Positions 48,594-55,756 of a stretch of DNA of 55,756 nucleotides are shown piece by piece. Within the stretch, counting starts at the first letter, position 1, and each line of letters opens with the position of its first letter. This DNA comes from Neorhodopirellula lusitana (GTDB lineage Bacteria; Planctomycetota; Planctomycetia; Pirellulales; Pirellulaceae): assembly GCF_900182915.1 (NCBI RefSeq), contig NZ_FXUG01000024.1, positions 1 to 55,756 on the forward strand, in the 5' to 3' direction. Made by a program: the position numbers and the translations under genes. Below the pieces are notes generated by a model. That model was given only the letters and a program-made list of their open reading frames with translations, did no database searches and was not told where the DNA came from.

Positions 48594-49298
48594 TTATTCG
48601 GTCTCCATTTCACGGGCGGTGGAGAGCGCAGAGGCGACGAGTCCCGCGGGAACAGACACAACACCGAGACCAATCAATAGAATGAAAAACGTGAAGATCC
48701 GACCTCCGATGGTAATCGGGTAAACGTCTCCGTATCCAACGGTCGTTAGCGTAACGACCGCCCACCAAAGGCTATGGAATACAGACGCGAATACATCAGG
48801 TTGAGCGTCATGCTCAAAGTGATAGATCCCAATCGCTGCCAAGTACAGCAAGATCATGGTAACAAAGAGGAACAAGAGCAGTTCCTCGCGTGCGATCAGA
48901 AAGGCTCGATGAAATCGCTGGATGGCCTGATTATACCGAGCCAGTTTAAACATGCGGAATAGACGCAGTAAGCGAAATGCTCGTATCGAACGAAGGTCGA
49001 TACCGAATGACAGGTAAAACGGCAGGATGGCGAGCAGGTCGACAACCCCGAAAAAACTGGTTGCAAAGGTGAGCTTGTGGTCGGCGACAAACAGACGAAC
49101 AACGTACTCTGTGGTAAAAACTGCGACAGTTAGTATTTCAAAGATTTGGAGGCACCGAACCCACCGTTGCGGAAGGTTGGGCAACGTCTCAATGCTAAAA
49201 GCGATCAGCGACAGCACGATCAGAAGCTGGATTGTTAGATCGAAAATGCGACCGATAGGTGTGTTGGAGCGTTCAACGATTTCCTTCAGTGTCGGCAC
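48594..49298 (-). CDS. Voltage-gated potassium channel (Kv type)
   Basis: A 234-residue six-helix channel. S1-S3 hydrophobic segments, S4 RSIRAFRLLRLFRMFKLAR with regularly spaced arginines (voltage sensor), then S5, a pore helix ending in the selectivity filter TLTTVGYGDVYP and S6 (FTFFILLIGLGVVSVPAGLV). No C-terminal ligand domain. It works as a tetramer in the cytoplasmic membrane, passing K+ in response to voltage. Isolated gene. Confidence 0.93.
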   Translation of the reverse strand: MPTLKEIVERSNTPIGRIFDLTIQLLIVLSLIAFSIETLPNLPQRWVRCLQIFEILTVAVFTTEYVVRLFVADHKLTFATSFFGVVDLLAILPFYLSFGIDLRSIRAFRLLRLFRMFKLARYNQAIQRFHRAFLIAREELLLFLFVTMILLYLAAIGIYHFEHDAQPDVFASVFHSLWWAVVTLTTVGYGDVYPITIGGRIFTFFILLIGLGVVSVPAGLVASALSTAREMETE

Positions 49299-49397
49299 GG
49301 GAGTCTGATCTTGCCTAAATGAGAAAACGCTTCATGCCACGGGGAACCGCATTGCGGGAACACCATTTTCTGGAATTTGGCGGAAACGCGAGGGATG

Positions 49398-49649
49398 TTA
49401 GTGGAGCGAAAACATGATGCTCTGGATTGGGGCATCGCCTCCAAAAAGAAACTGATCAATCCAGTTCGCAGGAAAGAAGATCATGCATCGGCGATGGTGT
49501 AGTGACAAGTCTTGCGTCTCAAAAACATCCGCGGCAGGAGTGTAGAGAACTCCGGTGATGCCGTGCTCCATCACAGAGGCGAGATGCCGATCGATGCGGA
49601 AGCAATCGACCGCCTGTTTCCGCATAACCATAGGATTGTGATTCTCCAC
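49398..49649 (-). CDS. Possible small hypothetical protein
   Basis: An 83-residue open frame (FRIDRHLASVMEHGITGVLY, then FFPANWIDQFLFGGDAP). No family recognised and no strong ribosome-binding site. Other frames overlap. Reported as possible only. Confidence 0.3.
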   Translation of the reverse strand: MENHNPMVMRKQAVDCFRIDRHLASVMEHGITGVLYTPAADVFETQDLSLHHRRCMIFFPANWIDQFLFGGDAPIQSIMFSLH

Positions 49650-49737
49650 CGTGAACGGAGCGAGTCATGGTGTGTTGCGAAGGATGATGTAATCATGCGA
49701 TCGCGAGTCGGCAAAGATCGCAGGTGAATGGCAGCGA

Positions 49738-49941
49738 CTATGCTCGGGTTTCTTCTAGCCGTTTGACGAGTTTGTTGTACTGGCCTCGCGGCAGGAACAC
49801 GCGGTAGCATCCATTGCTGAGTTCGCTAAAATTGACGTTGTCTTGCGTGTCTGAGTCCCAGCTCACGATCTGACGAGAGTACAGGTCGATGTCAATGAAA
49901 TAGTAAAACTTCGAGGCTGGGTCTTTTCGGTTTGTGGCCAT
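49738..49941 (-). CDS. Conserved-looking small protein
   Basis: A 67-residue protein (MATNRKDPASKFYYFIDIDL, then SRQIVSWDSDTQDNV and FLPRGQYNKLVKRLEETRA). The C-terminal QYNKLVKRLEE and the FIDIDL beta strand resemble small planctomycete proteins I have seen without functional names. ATG 49941 is preferred over 49953 because the family-type MA start fits. Confidence 0.6.
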   Translation of the reverse strand: MATNRKDPASKFYYFIDIDLYSRQIVSWDSDTQDNVNFSELSNGCYRVFLPRGQYNKLVKRLEETRA

Positions 49942-50407
49942 TTTAACAATCAAATGTCTTTGGGTTTTCCCTAGGAAATGCGATAGACCGCACAGCGGAC
50001 GGTTCTACATCTTTGGTGCCAATGAAGCGGGAAGCTGTGAGTCATGAGTGATTATGCCATGCGAACGCCTGGTGCCAAAGAACGAAGATGATCCCGGAAC
50101 TGCTAGCTTAGAAAAGGTTGTGCGTCGAGTTGACACAATCGTCATTGCATCCATTGCACCAGGATGCATCTGGGGCCGACCAGCCGGCGTGGTGAATGAA
50201 CCTGGAGGCCAAGGTGGGAGAACCACGGAGGCCCAGTTGGAAGAACCACGGAGGCACAGAGGAGCACAGAGTTCGGTCGGACGCGATCGTATCCTCCGTG
50301 ACCCTCCGTGTCTCAGTGGTTACATCCCCGCCGCGCCACCGGTCGCCTCAAGTGTAGCGAGTTCACACGAATGAACAGCTTCAGGATATTGGAGCGAAGT
50401 GGTTGGC
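49942..50407. other. Gap upstream with inverted repeat
   Basis: No supported gene. Contains the inverted repeat at 50221-50321 and the 3' flank of the lactate permease. Confidence 0.45.
50221..50321. repeat. Intergenic CCACGGAGG-type inverted repeat
   Basis: AACCACGGAGG occurs twice on the left (50221 and 50244). Near-complementary CCTCCGTG occurs twice on the right (about 50293 and 50303), followed by CAGTGGTT. It can fold into a large hairpin. Similar sequences are dispersed in intergenic DNA of many bacteria. Confidence 0.6.
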
Positions 50408-51994
50408 TCACGTCATCAGCGACACCACTAGTCCGGCGATCAGTCCGTAAACCAACATCGGCCAGATGGTTCGTTTCAGGATGTATCCCTCGTGATGGTG
50501 CAGGCCCACTACCGTCGACACGGCGACGATGTTGTGGATGCACACCATGTTTCCCATTGACGCGCCGACCGACTGAGACGCGAGCACGGCAGCCGGGGCC
50601 AGCCCCAGGCTGATTGCTGCGTTCTGCTGGATCGCACCGAAGGTCATCGCCGAAACGGTGGCCGACCCTGAGAAGAACGAGCCGAGAGCTCCCAGGAAAG
50701 ACGCGCCAAATTTCCAGCCGGGACCCAGCACTTTGGCCAACGAAGAACCAATGACCGCGGCACAGGATTCGTCGCCTCCGTATCGAAGTAGCTCAACCAG
50801 GATAAGGGCCCCAAACAGTGCGATCGCTGGCAAATGCATCCGCCCGGCCGACTCGCGGATCACTTTGCCACACTGGTTCTTGTCCATTCGGAAAATGACG
50901 AAGCTGACTAGTGAAACTAGGATGAAAGGAATTAGCGACGGCACGTAAAGCGTCTTGAACTGCCAGCCCACACCGTCAACACCAAACACCCCGTTCATGC
51001 TTAAGGCCAGCGAACGTGCAACGGAGATCTCGCCCAATGAACCCAGTTGGAATGAAAAAATCGGATCCATGTCGATCAACATGTCCTTGATCCCCAGTTG
51101 CTTGATTCTGGTTACCACCAGTACCACGACCGTTCCCCAAAGCGGGAAGGCTGCCTTGATGATCTTCTTTGCCGGAACCCGTTTTTCGCTGTCAAAGTCC
51201 TCGGCCTTCTGAAGGCCGATGTTGTATCTGGCAAGGACGACCGTGATCACCAAGCCGATCAAACCGCCGATGATCGTTGGAAACTCGTAGCTGATGAACG
51301 ACAGTCCAACGTAGGGAATCACGCAGCTCAAAATGGACAGGTAAATGAACACGATGTTCTGGCGGATCTCTTTCCATGAAGTCGCAAATCGCAACGCGAT
51401 GACTGGGATGACCAGTGCGGCAACGCCATGAATGATTGCCGACTTTGCTCCGATCTCAAGCATCATTTCATGGCTAAGCTCGAGGCTCTGGTAGCCGAAC
51501 CAGGTGGGAGTGCCGACGGCTCCAAAGGAAACCGGCACACTGTTCATGACCAGGCAAATCAGTGCTGCGCGGACAGGTGCGAAACCCAGTCCGACCAAGA
51601 TCGGAGCCGCCAGGGCAGCCGGTGTTCCAAATCCGCTGGCACCTTCGACCAGGAATGCGAACGCCCAGGCGATAATCATCAGTTCGCCGATTTTGTTGCC
51701 GGTGATCGTCGCGAGCATCTCGCGAATCACATCCATCGCGCCAGAATGCTCCATCGTGCTGAACAGAAAGATCGCACCCCAGACAATCAGGATTGGAGTC
51801 ATTGCCTGAAACACGCCCGAAAACGCTACCGCGTTGGCGACATTCGCTTCGAGCTCAAACCCGATCGTTTTGACCAGGTACATCAAGAACGCTGCAAACG
51901 GCAGCGCCTTGTACGCGGGCCAAGGATGCGCCTTGGTCATCAGGATCACGAGAACAACGATCGGACCCAAGGCCAGCAGCACCTCCTTCATCAC
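50408..51994 (-). CDS. L-lactate permease (LctP family)
   Basis: A 528-residue polytopic permease with at least 12 hydrophobic segments. Family motifs: HPWPAYKALPFAAF, WAFAFLVEGASGFGTPAALA, SVPVSFGAVGTPTWFGY and SVGASMGNMVCIHNIVAVST near the C-terminus. LctP transports lactate (and often glycolate) with protons across the cytoplasmic membrane. No lactate dehydrogenase gene is nearby. Start is ATG 51994 or the adjacent ATG 51991. Confidence 0.92.
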   Translation of the reverse strand: MMKEVLLALGPIVVLVILMTKAHPWPAYKALPFAAFLMYLVKTIGFELEANVANAVAFSGVFQAMTPILIVWGAIFLFSTMEHSGAMDVIREMLATITGNKIGELMIIAWAFAFLVEGASGFGTPAALAAPILVGLGFAPVRAALICLVMNSVPVSFGAVGTPTWFGYQSLELSHEMMLEIGAKSAIIHGVAALVIPVIALRFATSWKEIRQNIVFIYLSILSCVIPYVGLSFISYEFPTIIGGLIGLVITVVLARYNIGLQKAEDFDSEKRVPAKKIIKAAFPLWGTVVVLVVTRIKQLGIKDMLIDMDPIFSFQLGSLGEISVARSLALSMNGVFGVDGVGWQFKTLYVPSLIPFILVSLVSFVIFRMDKNQCGKVIRESAGRMHLPAIALFGALILVELLRYGGDESCAAVIGSSLAKVLGPGWKFGASFLGALGSFFSGSATVSAMTFGAIQQNAAISLGLAPAAVLASQSVGASMGNMVCIHNIVAVSTVVGLHHHEGYILKRTIWPMLVYGLIAGLVVSLMT

Positions 51995-52390
51995 ATTCCT
52001 AGCTAGGTCGCTTGACGCGTATTGGGGGAGGTTCGGAGGATTGCATCTTCTTCACCAGGTCCTGACAAACGTAAATTGTCATCGGGGTTAAATGAGGCCC
52101 CCCATGCTCTCACGGCTGATGATTGGAATCAACGCTGAAAATGTAGCGTCAACAGGAACGCGAAAGACAAGCCAATTCGGGCTGGCGGGTTAGATCGCAT
52201 TGACGCGGCGTTTTGCGATGCCACGAACGGACCGGTTGTTGTGGTGCTGGAAAACATGCGACGACAAACCACAGTCGGCTCGATTTCTTGAGCGTGCTTG
52301 AATTGATCTACATCAACTTGATGCGGATCAAGTCAGACTTGAGTTTCCTCAACGCCGAATGACAACGACCAGATCCGCCACAACATGGTG
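51995..52390. other. Gap between permease and cassette array end
   Basis: No gene recognised. Its right end, next to 52391, probably marks where the last cassette has lost its attC. No attC body is visible here. Confidence 0.45.
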
Positions 52391-52726
52391 TTAGCCGTCC
52401 ATAAGCAACGACGGGTTCCAAACCCGTATCACTCTTCCATTGCCAACCGTGCGAGAACCTTCGCGAATAAGAAAATCCATGCCTTCGGATAGTTTGCCGA
52501 AATGGTTCTGCGGATTCGGAAATCTCAACGAGGTCATTACGGTGTCACCCGGTTCGACACGTTCAACGCCTACCTACTCATGTTCCGCATCCCAATCGCG
52601 GCTATCGTGATAGAACTGAGGCCTGTAACCGGAGAAAGCGGGAGTGCTGCGGCCGCCATCATCGGTAGGCAGAAACGGGATTTTAGCTTCTAGGTGAGGA
52701 GCGTTGTCAAGAATATCAGGTCGCCT
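52391..52726 (-). pseudogene. Remnant of small EF-Tu-domain-like protein (last cassette)
   Basis: One minus-strand frame encodes IPFLPTDDGGRSTPAFSGYR, PQFYHDSRDWDAEHE, then after TAG 52574-52576 VERVEPGDTV, MTSLRFPNP and GMDFLIREGSRTVGNGRV. This resembles small proteins related to EF-Tu domain 2/3 (GYRPQFY...DGHD, GMEFLIREG...VGYG) that I remember from other bacteria. There is no in-frame start codon and one internal stop, so the gene is broken. It fills the cassette after the attC at 52723-52858 and has no attC of its own. Confidence 0.6.
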
Positions 52727-52858
52727 AACGGAAGATTTCTACGGCACCGCCCTAAACGAAGCGAACGAGTCTGAACTACGAAAGATTGTACCAATGCCAG
52801 CCCGCGATGCCAAACAAAGAAGGTGTGCCGAAGGCCTAGCGTAAAAACCATGTTGTCT
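52723..52858. repeat. attC site 1
   Basis: Ends GCCTAAC (52723) and GTTGTCT (52852). On the minus strand it has GTTAGGC, an exact match to the GTTRRRY core. Inner arms are TTTCTACGGCACCGCC and GGTGTGCCGAAGGC...CGTAAAAACC. The NADAR gene ends inside it. Confidence 0.82.
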
Positions 52859-53314
52859 GCCGAATGCAGCGGAGTCCGGCTCTTCATAACGTAACGTCTG
52901 ACGTGTCGCCATTAGAAGTTTGCCAAGCATGTTCTGGCCACCACCAAGTTTTCCGCAGCCCCAGAAATAGTCGGTTGGGGCGTTTTCAACCAGTTCCTCG
53001 TCACCTGTTGCCAAAAGGGCATCGCGCAAGTCTGCATGAGTCGTGAATTTTGCCATCAGTGCGCTGCGCATGATGTCAACCTTGACGTCCTCCCAGTCAG
53101 GTCGAAGCGGCAGTTTCCGCGTTTGCCCAAGATTCTTGGCTTCTTTCGGGGTTCGCGAGATGCGGATGCGTTCTTCGTGATCGGAGCCAGCAAACTTCCG
53201 AGCTTGGAAATAGTGTTCGACCGTTGGCCAGTAACGGTCATCTAAGGTGAACCCATGTGCTGAAAAGTTGCACAGGAATCCGTATTCGTCGGTAGGAACG
53301 TAGAAGGAGATCAT
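52739..53314 (-). CDS. NADAR family protein (cassette gene)
   Basis: A 191-residue NADAR-type protein related to YbiA: FYVPTDEYGFLCNFSAHGF, WPTVEHYFQARKF, then TPKEAKNLGQTR, PDWEDVKVDIMR, and DYFWGCGKLGGGQNMLGKLL. NADAR proteins act on N-glycosidic bonds of riboflavin intermediates or ADP-ribose adducts. E. coli YbiA is linked to swarming, and others reverse ADP-ribosylation. After about residue 150 the sequence is encoded by the attC repeat, adding a non-native tail of about 40 residues (SAHLLCLASRAG) until a stop in the attC. ATG 53314 gives the family start. Confidence 0.85.
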   Translation of the reverse strand: MISFYVPTDEYGFLCNFSAHGFTLDDRYWPTVEHYFQARKFAGSDHEERIRISRTPKEAKNLGQTRKLPLRPDWEDVKVDIMRSALMAKFTTHADLRDALLATGDEELVENAPTDYFWGCGKLGGGQNMLGKLLMATRQTLRYEEPDSAAFGRQHGFYARPSAHLLCLASRAGIGTIFRSSDSFASFRAVP

Positions 53315-53374
53315 CGGTCAAGCTCTCAAGGGAGTGAACATGAGCGAGACACTGATATCGGTGGGAGGTTCGGC

Positions 53375-53511
53375 GGATAACAGAAGGTTTTTACGACACC
53401 GCCCTTAACGAAGCAAACGATGTCTGAACGACGGGAAATTGTACCAAGGCCAGCCCGCGTTTCCCAACATGCAAGGTGTGCCGAAGGCCTAACGTAAATA
53501 CCATGTTATAC
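53375..53511. repeat. attC site 2
   Basis: Ends GGATAAC (53375) and GTTATAC (53505). Inner arms GGTTTTTACGACACCGCC and GGTGTGCCGAAGGC. The right-hand end supplies the TAA stop of the cassette gene at 53506. Confidence 0.82.
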
Positions 53512-53892
53512 GCCGTCGCCCCAGTATGTCTTCCAGTTTTGCTCCACGGAAACCGTAAAATCAGTAAGAGTCACGGATATTTCACGGGGTAGTTCGTCAG
53601 AGTTGGCGTGGTACGTGAATGCGCCATCCGCAAGCTTGACGTCGTAGTAGACGATTTCGGGGATTCGAAAGCCGAAGCCCTTTTCGCCTACGTTGGCGTC
53701 GAGAATCTCAGTGATGATGCGCGAGGAGCGAACGTGACATTCTTTATAGTCGTGGGTGAAACGCTGACCGGGAGAAGCGAAGTCGACGATGTGCGAGCTG
53801 AAGCAATTGTCGCCATCGTATTGGAGCCACGAGAATCGCAGTTCCGTGTCGCCACTGGTTAGCGCAATTGTCGCGGTGTCATTGCGAATCAT
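53506..53892 (-). CDS. Hypothetical cassette protein, beta-rich
   Basis: A 128-residue protein (ATG 53892), with NDTATIALTSGDTELRFSW and LADGAFTYHANSDELPREIS. It has no signal peptide or helix-rich region. It looks like a small beta-sandwich, as in several uncharacterised cassette families. The stop TAA is within the attC end. Function unknown. Confidence 0.65.
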   Translation of the reverse strand: MIRNDTATIALTSGDTELRFSWLQYDGDNCFSSHIVDFASPGQRFTHDYKECHVRSSRIITEILDANVGEKGFGFRIPEIVYYDVKLADGAFTYHANSDELPREISVTLTDFTVSVEQNWKTYWGDGV

Positions 53893-53906
53893 AGGTGGGC
53901 AGAGGC

Positions 53907-54043
53907 GCACAACGGAAGTTTTTTACGACACCGCCCCAAACGAAGCGAGCGGTGTATGAACTACGGAAAGTGTACCAAGGCCATGGTCCGTTGCCAAAGA
54001 GCCAAGGTGTGCCGAAAGCCCCAGCGTAAAAACCATGTTATCC
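53907..54043. repeat. attC site 3
   Basis: Ends GCACAAC (53907) and GTTATCC (54037). It shares the conserved ACGACACCGCC...AACGAAGCG and GGTGTGCCGAAAGCC segments. Confidence 0.82.
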
Positions 54044-54496
54044 GCCCGCTCCGGCGTCCATTTCGTCGATGTCGGTGGATTTGTCAGTGTAGTCGTCGTA
54101 TTCAGGCTCGGGTTTCCGTGTGAACCGACCGAACACGGCCCACATGAAACCGGGGTAGCCGAACACGATCAGGCCCATCAATGCGTTGAAGGCTGTTGAA
54201 GACGAACGGCGACCATCACCGAACCATTGACCCTCAGCGATCATTGAAATGAGGTAGGCCAAGTACCCACCGGCGACGATGCCGCCAACCGCGCGCCAGC
54301 ACCACCAGAAACGTTCCGCATTCCAGAGGCCGATGAGAACGAACAAGCAGAGCAGGACAACCGCGCCAAGGATCACCCAACCAGTTAGTTCCGGCGGTCG
54401 AGCGAGCAGCGGAAGAAGGAGGATCGCCGCCAACAGAAAAGGCGCGGTGCACCAGAACATGAAACGTGATGGCGGCGGAAGGTCTTGAACTCTCAT
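54038..54496 (-). CDS. Small integral membrane protein (cassette gene)
   Basis: A 152-residue protein with four hydrophobic segments (FWCTAPFLLAAILLLPLLA, GWVILGAVVLLCLFVLIGLW, AVGGIVAGGYLAYLISMI, and ALMGLIVFGYPGFMWAVF). The acidic C-terminal tail ends DDYTDKSTDIDEMDAGAGG. ATG 54496 sits next to the attC at 54503. The TAA stop falls in the attC end. No family recognised. Confidence 0.7.
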   Translation of the reverse strand: MRVQDLPPPSRFMFWCTAPFLLAAILLLPLLARPPELTGWVILGAVVLLCLFVLIGLWNAERFWWCWRAVGGIVAGGYLAYLISMIAEGQWFGDGRRSSSTAFNALMGLIVFGYPGFMWAVFGRFTRKPEPEYDDYTDKSTDIDEMDAGAGG

Positions 54497-54502
54497 TGGA
54501 GC

Positions 54503-54639
54503 GGATAACGGAAGTTTTTTACGGCACCGCCCTGAACGAAGCGAGCGATGTCTGAACTACGAGAGATTGTACCAATGCCAGCGAGCGTTGCCAAAGGACG
54601 AAGGTGTGCCGAAGGCCTAGCGTAAAAACCATCTTGTGT
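54503..54639. repeat. attC site 4
   Basis: Ends GGATAAC (54503) and CTTGTGT (54633). The last core has C where others have G (CTT for GTT), which may reduce its use. Confidence 0.8.
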
Positions 54640-54643
54640 GCCA

Positions 54644-55123
54644 CTAATCTGGGTGGCGATTCAGGCAGGCAGCCATTCCAGCCAAGTCGCGGAAAAGAAA
54701 GTCAGTGAACGTTCCCTCCTCGGTGACCGTGTCCGGTTCGCGACCCTCGGAGTAGAGAAAAACAGGTGGATCATCCGATTCTGCAGGCAGTGAGAAGTAG
54801 GCAGCGATGTAACCCTGATGGCCCATGAAACCAACGTAGTGCTCGGGCAGTCTCCAATCCACGCTGTTTTCAGCGAGTAATTCCGGAAGGTATTCGGTAT
54901 TTGAACGAACGTCCTTGAGGAACCAATTGCAGCCGATGAAAATGCCGTTGTGATCGCGACCCATCCAGCGAAGATATTGGCGATACGCCAGAGGCAGCGA
55001 AAAACCAAGGTCGCGTTCTAGATCGGAAATGTCGGATTCGGAGCAACCGACCGGATTGCCTTTCCGCGGCGACACGTGTTGTTCGTAGTAGGTACGCAGT
55101 TTGGCGAGATGGTCAGTTTCCAT
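54644..55123 (-). CDS. SMI1/KNR4 (SUKH) family protein (cassette gene)
   Basis: A 159-residue protein of the SUKH/SMI1-KNR4 superfamily: SESDISDLERDLGFSLPLAY, RQYLRWMGRDHNGIF and then FLKDVRSNTEYLPELL, with GFMGHQGYIAAYFSLP and a C-terminal FTDFLFRDLAGM. SUKH proteins often serve as immunity proteins against toxins of contact-dependent or polymorphic systems. No toxin gene is present. ATG 55123 (METDHLAK) is preferred to the one at 55141 because it gives the family start. Confidence 0.78.
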   Translation of the reverse strand: METDHLAKLRTYYEQHVSPRKGNPVGCSESDISDLERDLGFSLPLAYRQYLRWMGRDHNGIFIGCNWFLKDVRSNTEYLPELLAENSVDWRLPEHYVGFMGHQGYIAAYFSLPAESDDPPVFLYSEGREPDTVTEEGTFTDFLFRDLAGMAACLNRHPD

Positions 55124-55139
55124 TCGGTTCGCCTGTGGC

Positions 55140-55276
55140 ACACAACGGAAGGTTTTTACGACACCGCCCTAAACGAAGCGGACAATGCCTGAGTTAAGAG
55201 AGATTCTACCAAAGCCAAGGCCCGTTGCCAAAGAGCCAAGGTGTGCCGAAGGCCTAGCGTAAAAACCATGTTATGT
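55140..55276. repeat. attC site 5
   Basis: Ends ACACAAC (55140) and GTTATGT (55270). Inner arms GGTTTTTACGACACCGCC and GGTGTGCCGAAGGCC...CGTAAAAACC. Confidence 0.83.
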
Positions 55277-55290
55277 GACCGTGCGCTACG

Positions 55291-55641
55291 CTAGAGGCCA
55301 AATCCGCGAGTAAACCCCCAAGACCATCGGCGCGAACCACACTTGGGACACTTGCGACGGCAAAAGGCGAACCATTCAAAGAATTCAAGGATGTAGTTGA
55401 GGACTAGCCCACCAATGAAAGCCAACACGAGTCCAAGCACCAACGCGAGCGGGAAGGCAAGGAGATTCCACCACCCAAGTTCGGCAGCTGGATTCGGTGC
55501 GTCACCGCGCAGCCGGCGCAACAGAAACGCTCCAATGGCAGTAGCGGTGCCCATGAGGAAGAGCATGTACAAACCGCACGTGACAGACGGGAGGAAACCG
55601 CGGCCTTCCTCGAATTCGCAGTTGCGGCATTTGTACAACAT
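55291..55641 (-). CDS. Membrane protein with zinc ribbon (cassette gene)
   Basis: A 116-residue protein. An N-terminal CRNC pair (YKCRNCEFEEG) and a C-terminal CPKC pair (KCPKCGSRRWSWG) form a zinc ribbon-like unit around two hydrophobic helices (SVTCGLYMLFLMGTATAIGA; LLAFPLALVLGLVLAFIGG). ATG 55641 is preferred because it places the zinc motif at the N-terminus. The frame extends to 55749 across the attC. Function unknown. Confidence 0.7.
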   Translation of the reverse strand: MLYKCRNCEFEEGRGFLPSVTCGLYMLFLMGTATAIGAFLLRRLRGDAPNPAAELGWWNLLAFPLALVLGLVLAFIGGLVLNYILEFFEWFAFCRRKCPKCGSRRWSWGFTRGFGL

Positions 55642-55657
55642 TCCAAATACTAAGGTC

Positions 55658-55756
55658 ACATAACGGAAGGTTTTTACGACACCGCCCTGAACGAAGCGAG
55701 CGATGTATGAACTACGAGTAATTCTACCAACGTCGACGCCCGTTGCCAAAGAGCGA
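55658..55756. repeat. attC site 6 (truncated by window end)
   Basis: Starts ACATAAC (55658), with the usual GGTTTTTACGACACCGCC and AACGAAGCGAGCG, and is cut at the right edge. The array therefore continues to the right. Confidence 0.8.

Larger units (their letters stand above)
52391..55756 (-). mobile_element. Chromosomal integron cassette array (continues past right edge)
   Basis: Six copies of an approximately 137-bp imperfect palindrome separate small minus-strand genes, each cassette holding one gene. Each attC has complementary ends (for example ACATAAC ... GTTATGT) and inner arms GGTTTTTACG / CGTAAAAACC. The two ends of one cassette are complementary to each other (GTTATGTGACC at 55270 and GGTCACATAAC at 55654), as expected for IntI-mobilised cassettes. 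Orientation puts attI and the integrase to the right of the window. No integrase is inside it. R. baltica is known to carry an integron integrase, so this fits the phylum. Confidence 0.85.

Noticed and set aside
52723..55756. CRISPR array or REP elements as explanation of the regular repeats
   Set aside because: Repeats are about 137 bp, palindromic, and separated by single genes of varying size whose ends are complementary; attC sites explain this better.

Overview
The window looks like a chromosome segment from a marine planctomycete of the Rhodopirellula/Pirellula type. The support is family content: a DUF1559 pseudopilin-like protein, a formylglycine sulfatase, a LEPR-XLL-type N-terminus on a dockerin/Calx-beta protein, a kinase-linked ECF sigma operon, an AP2/histone-H1-like protein, an MNP-type small membrane protein and many short overlapping gene pairs. 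Base composition is moderately GC rich. No rRNA was seen, and there is one tRNA gene, tRNA-Gln(UUG).

Layout. (1) 1-5100: sulfatase, an IS66-family transposase remnant, a small lipoprotein, a DUF1559 protein and a zinc-ribbon membrane protein. (2) 5200-12160: two related integrative elements stacked in tandem at the 3' end of tRNA-Gln. The left one is decayed and its left boundary is not visible. The right one (6460-12101, 5.6 kb) is bounded by a perfect 17-bp repeat of the tRNA 3' end. It carries an integrase, two helix-turn-helix proteins, a winged-helix-like protein, a DUF1376 phage-type protein, a gene with an in-frame stop and about 1 kb of G-tract-rich non-coding DNA. (3) 12.4-32 kb: core-like genes, namely a RecQ-type helicase, an envelope/coiled-coil pair, a glycosyltransferase, a YlqF-type GTPase with an M16 protease, a Rieske/MoaB pair, a large hybrid histidine kinase, a ThuA protein, a cyclophilin-like protein and a metalloprotease-like surface protein. 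(4) 32-37.5 kb: an AP2/H1-like chromatin protein followed by a translationally coupled kinase / ECF sigma / membrane anti-sigma operon. (5) 37.6-52 kb: methyltransferase/DinB, DCC thiol protein, a coiled-coil membrane protein, LpxI-LpxD (lipid A synthesis), an Nramp-like transporter, an ATP-grasp protein, a voltage-gated K+ channel and an L-lactate permease. Octamer tandem arrays lie in two intergenic gaps. (6) 52.4 kb to the right edge: a chromosomal integron cassette array on the minus strand. About 137-bp imperfect palindromic attC sites separate single small genes (NADAR, SMI1/KNR4, unknown and membrane proteins). The integrase and attI are expected beyond the right edge.

The two mobile regions are the most interesting parts. 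In the tRNA-Gln element the integrase reading frame passes through the attachment core. Joining the two ends as a circle would extend the integrase by 72 codons into the sequence now at the left end. In the integron, every cassette carries its own pair of complementary ends, and several genes use attC sequence for their stop codon or C-terminus.

Limits: all calls come from reading the sequence and from memory of protein families. No database search or alignment program was run, and start sites are judged by signal peptides, ribosome-binding sites and overlaps.
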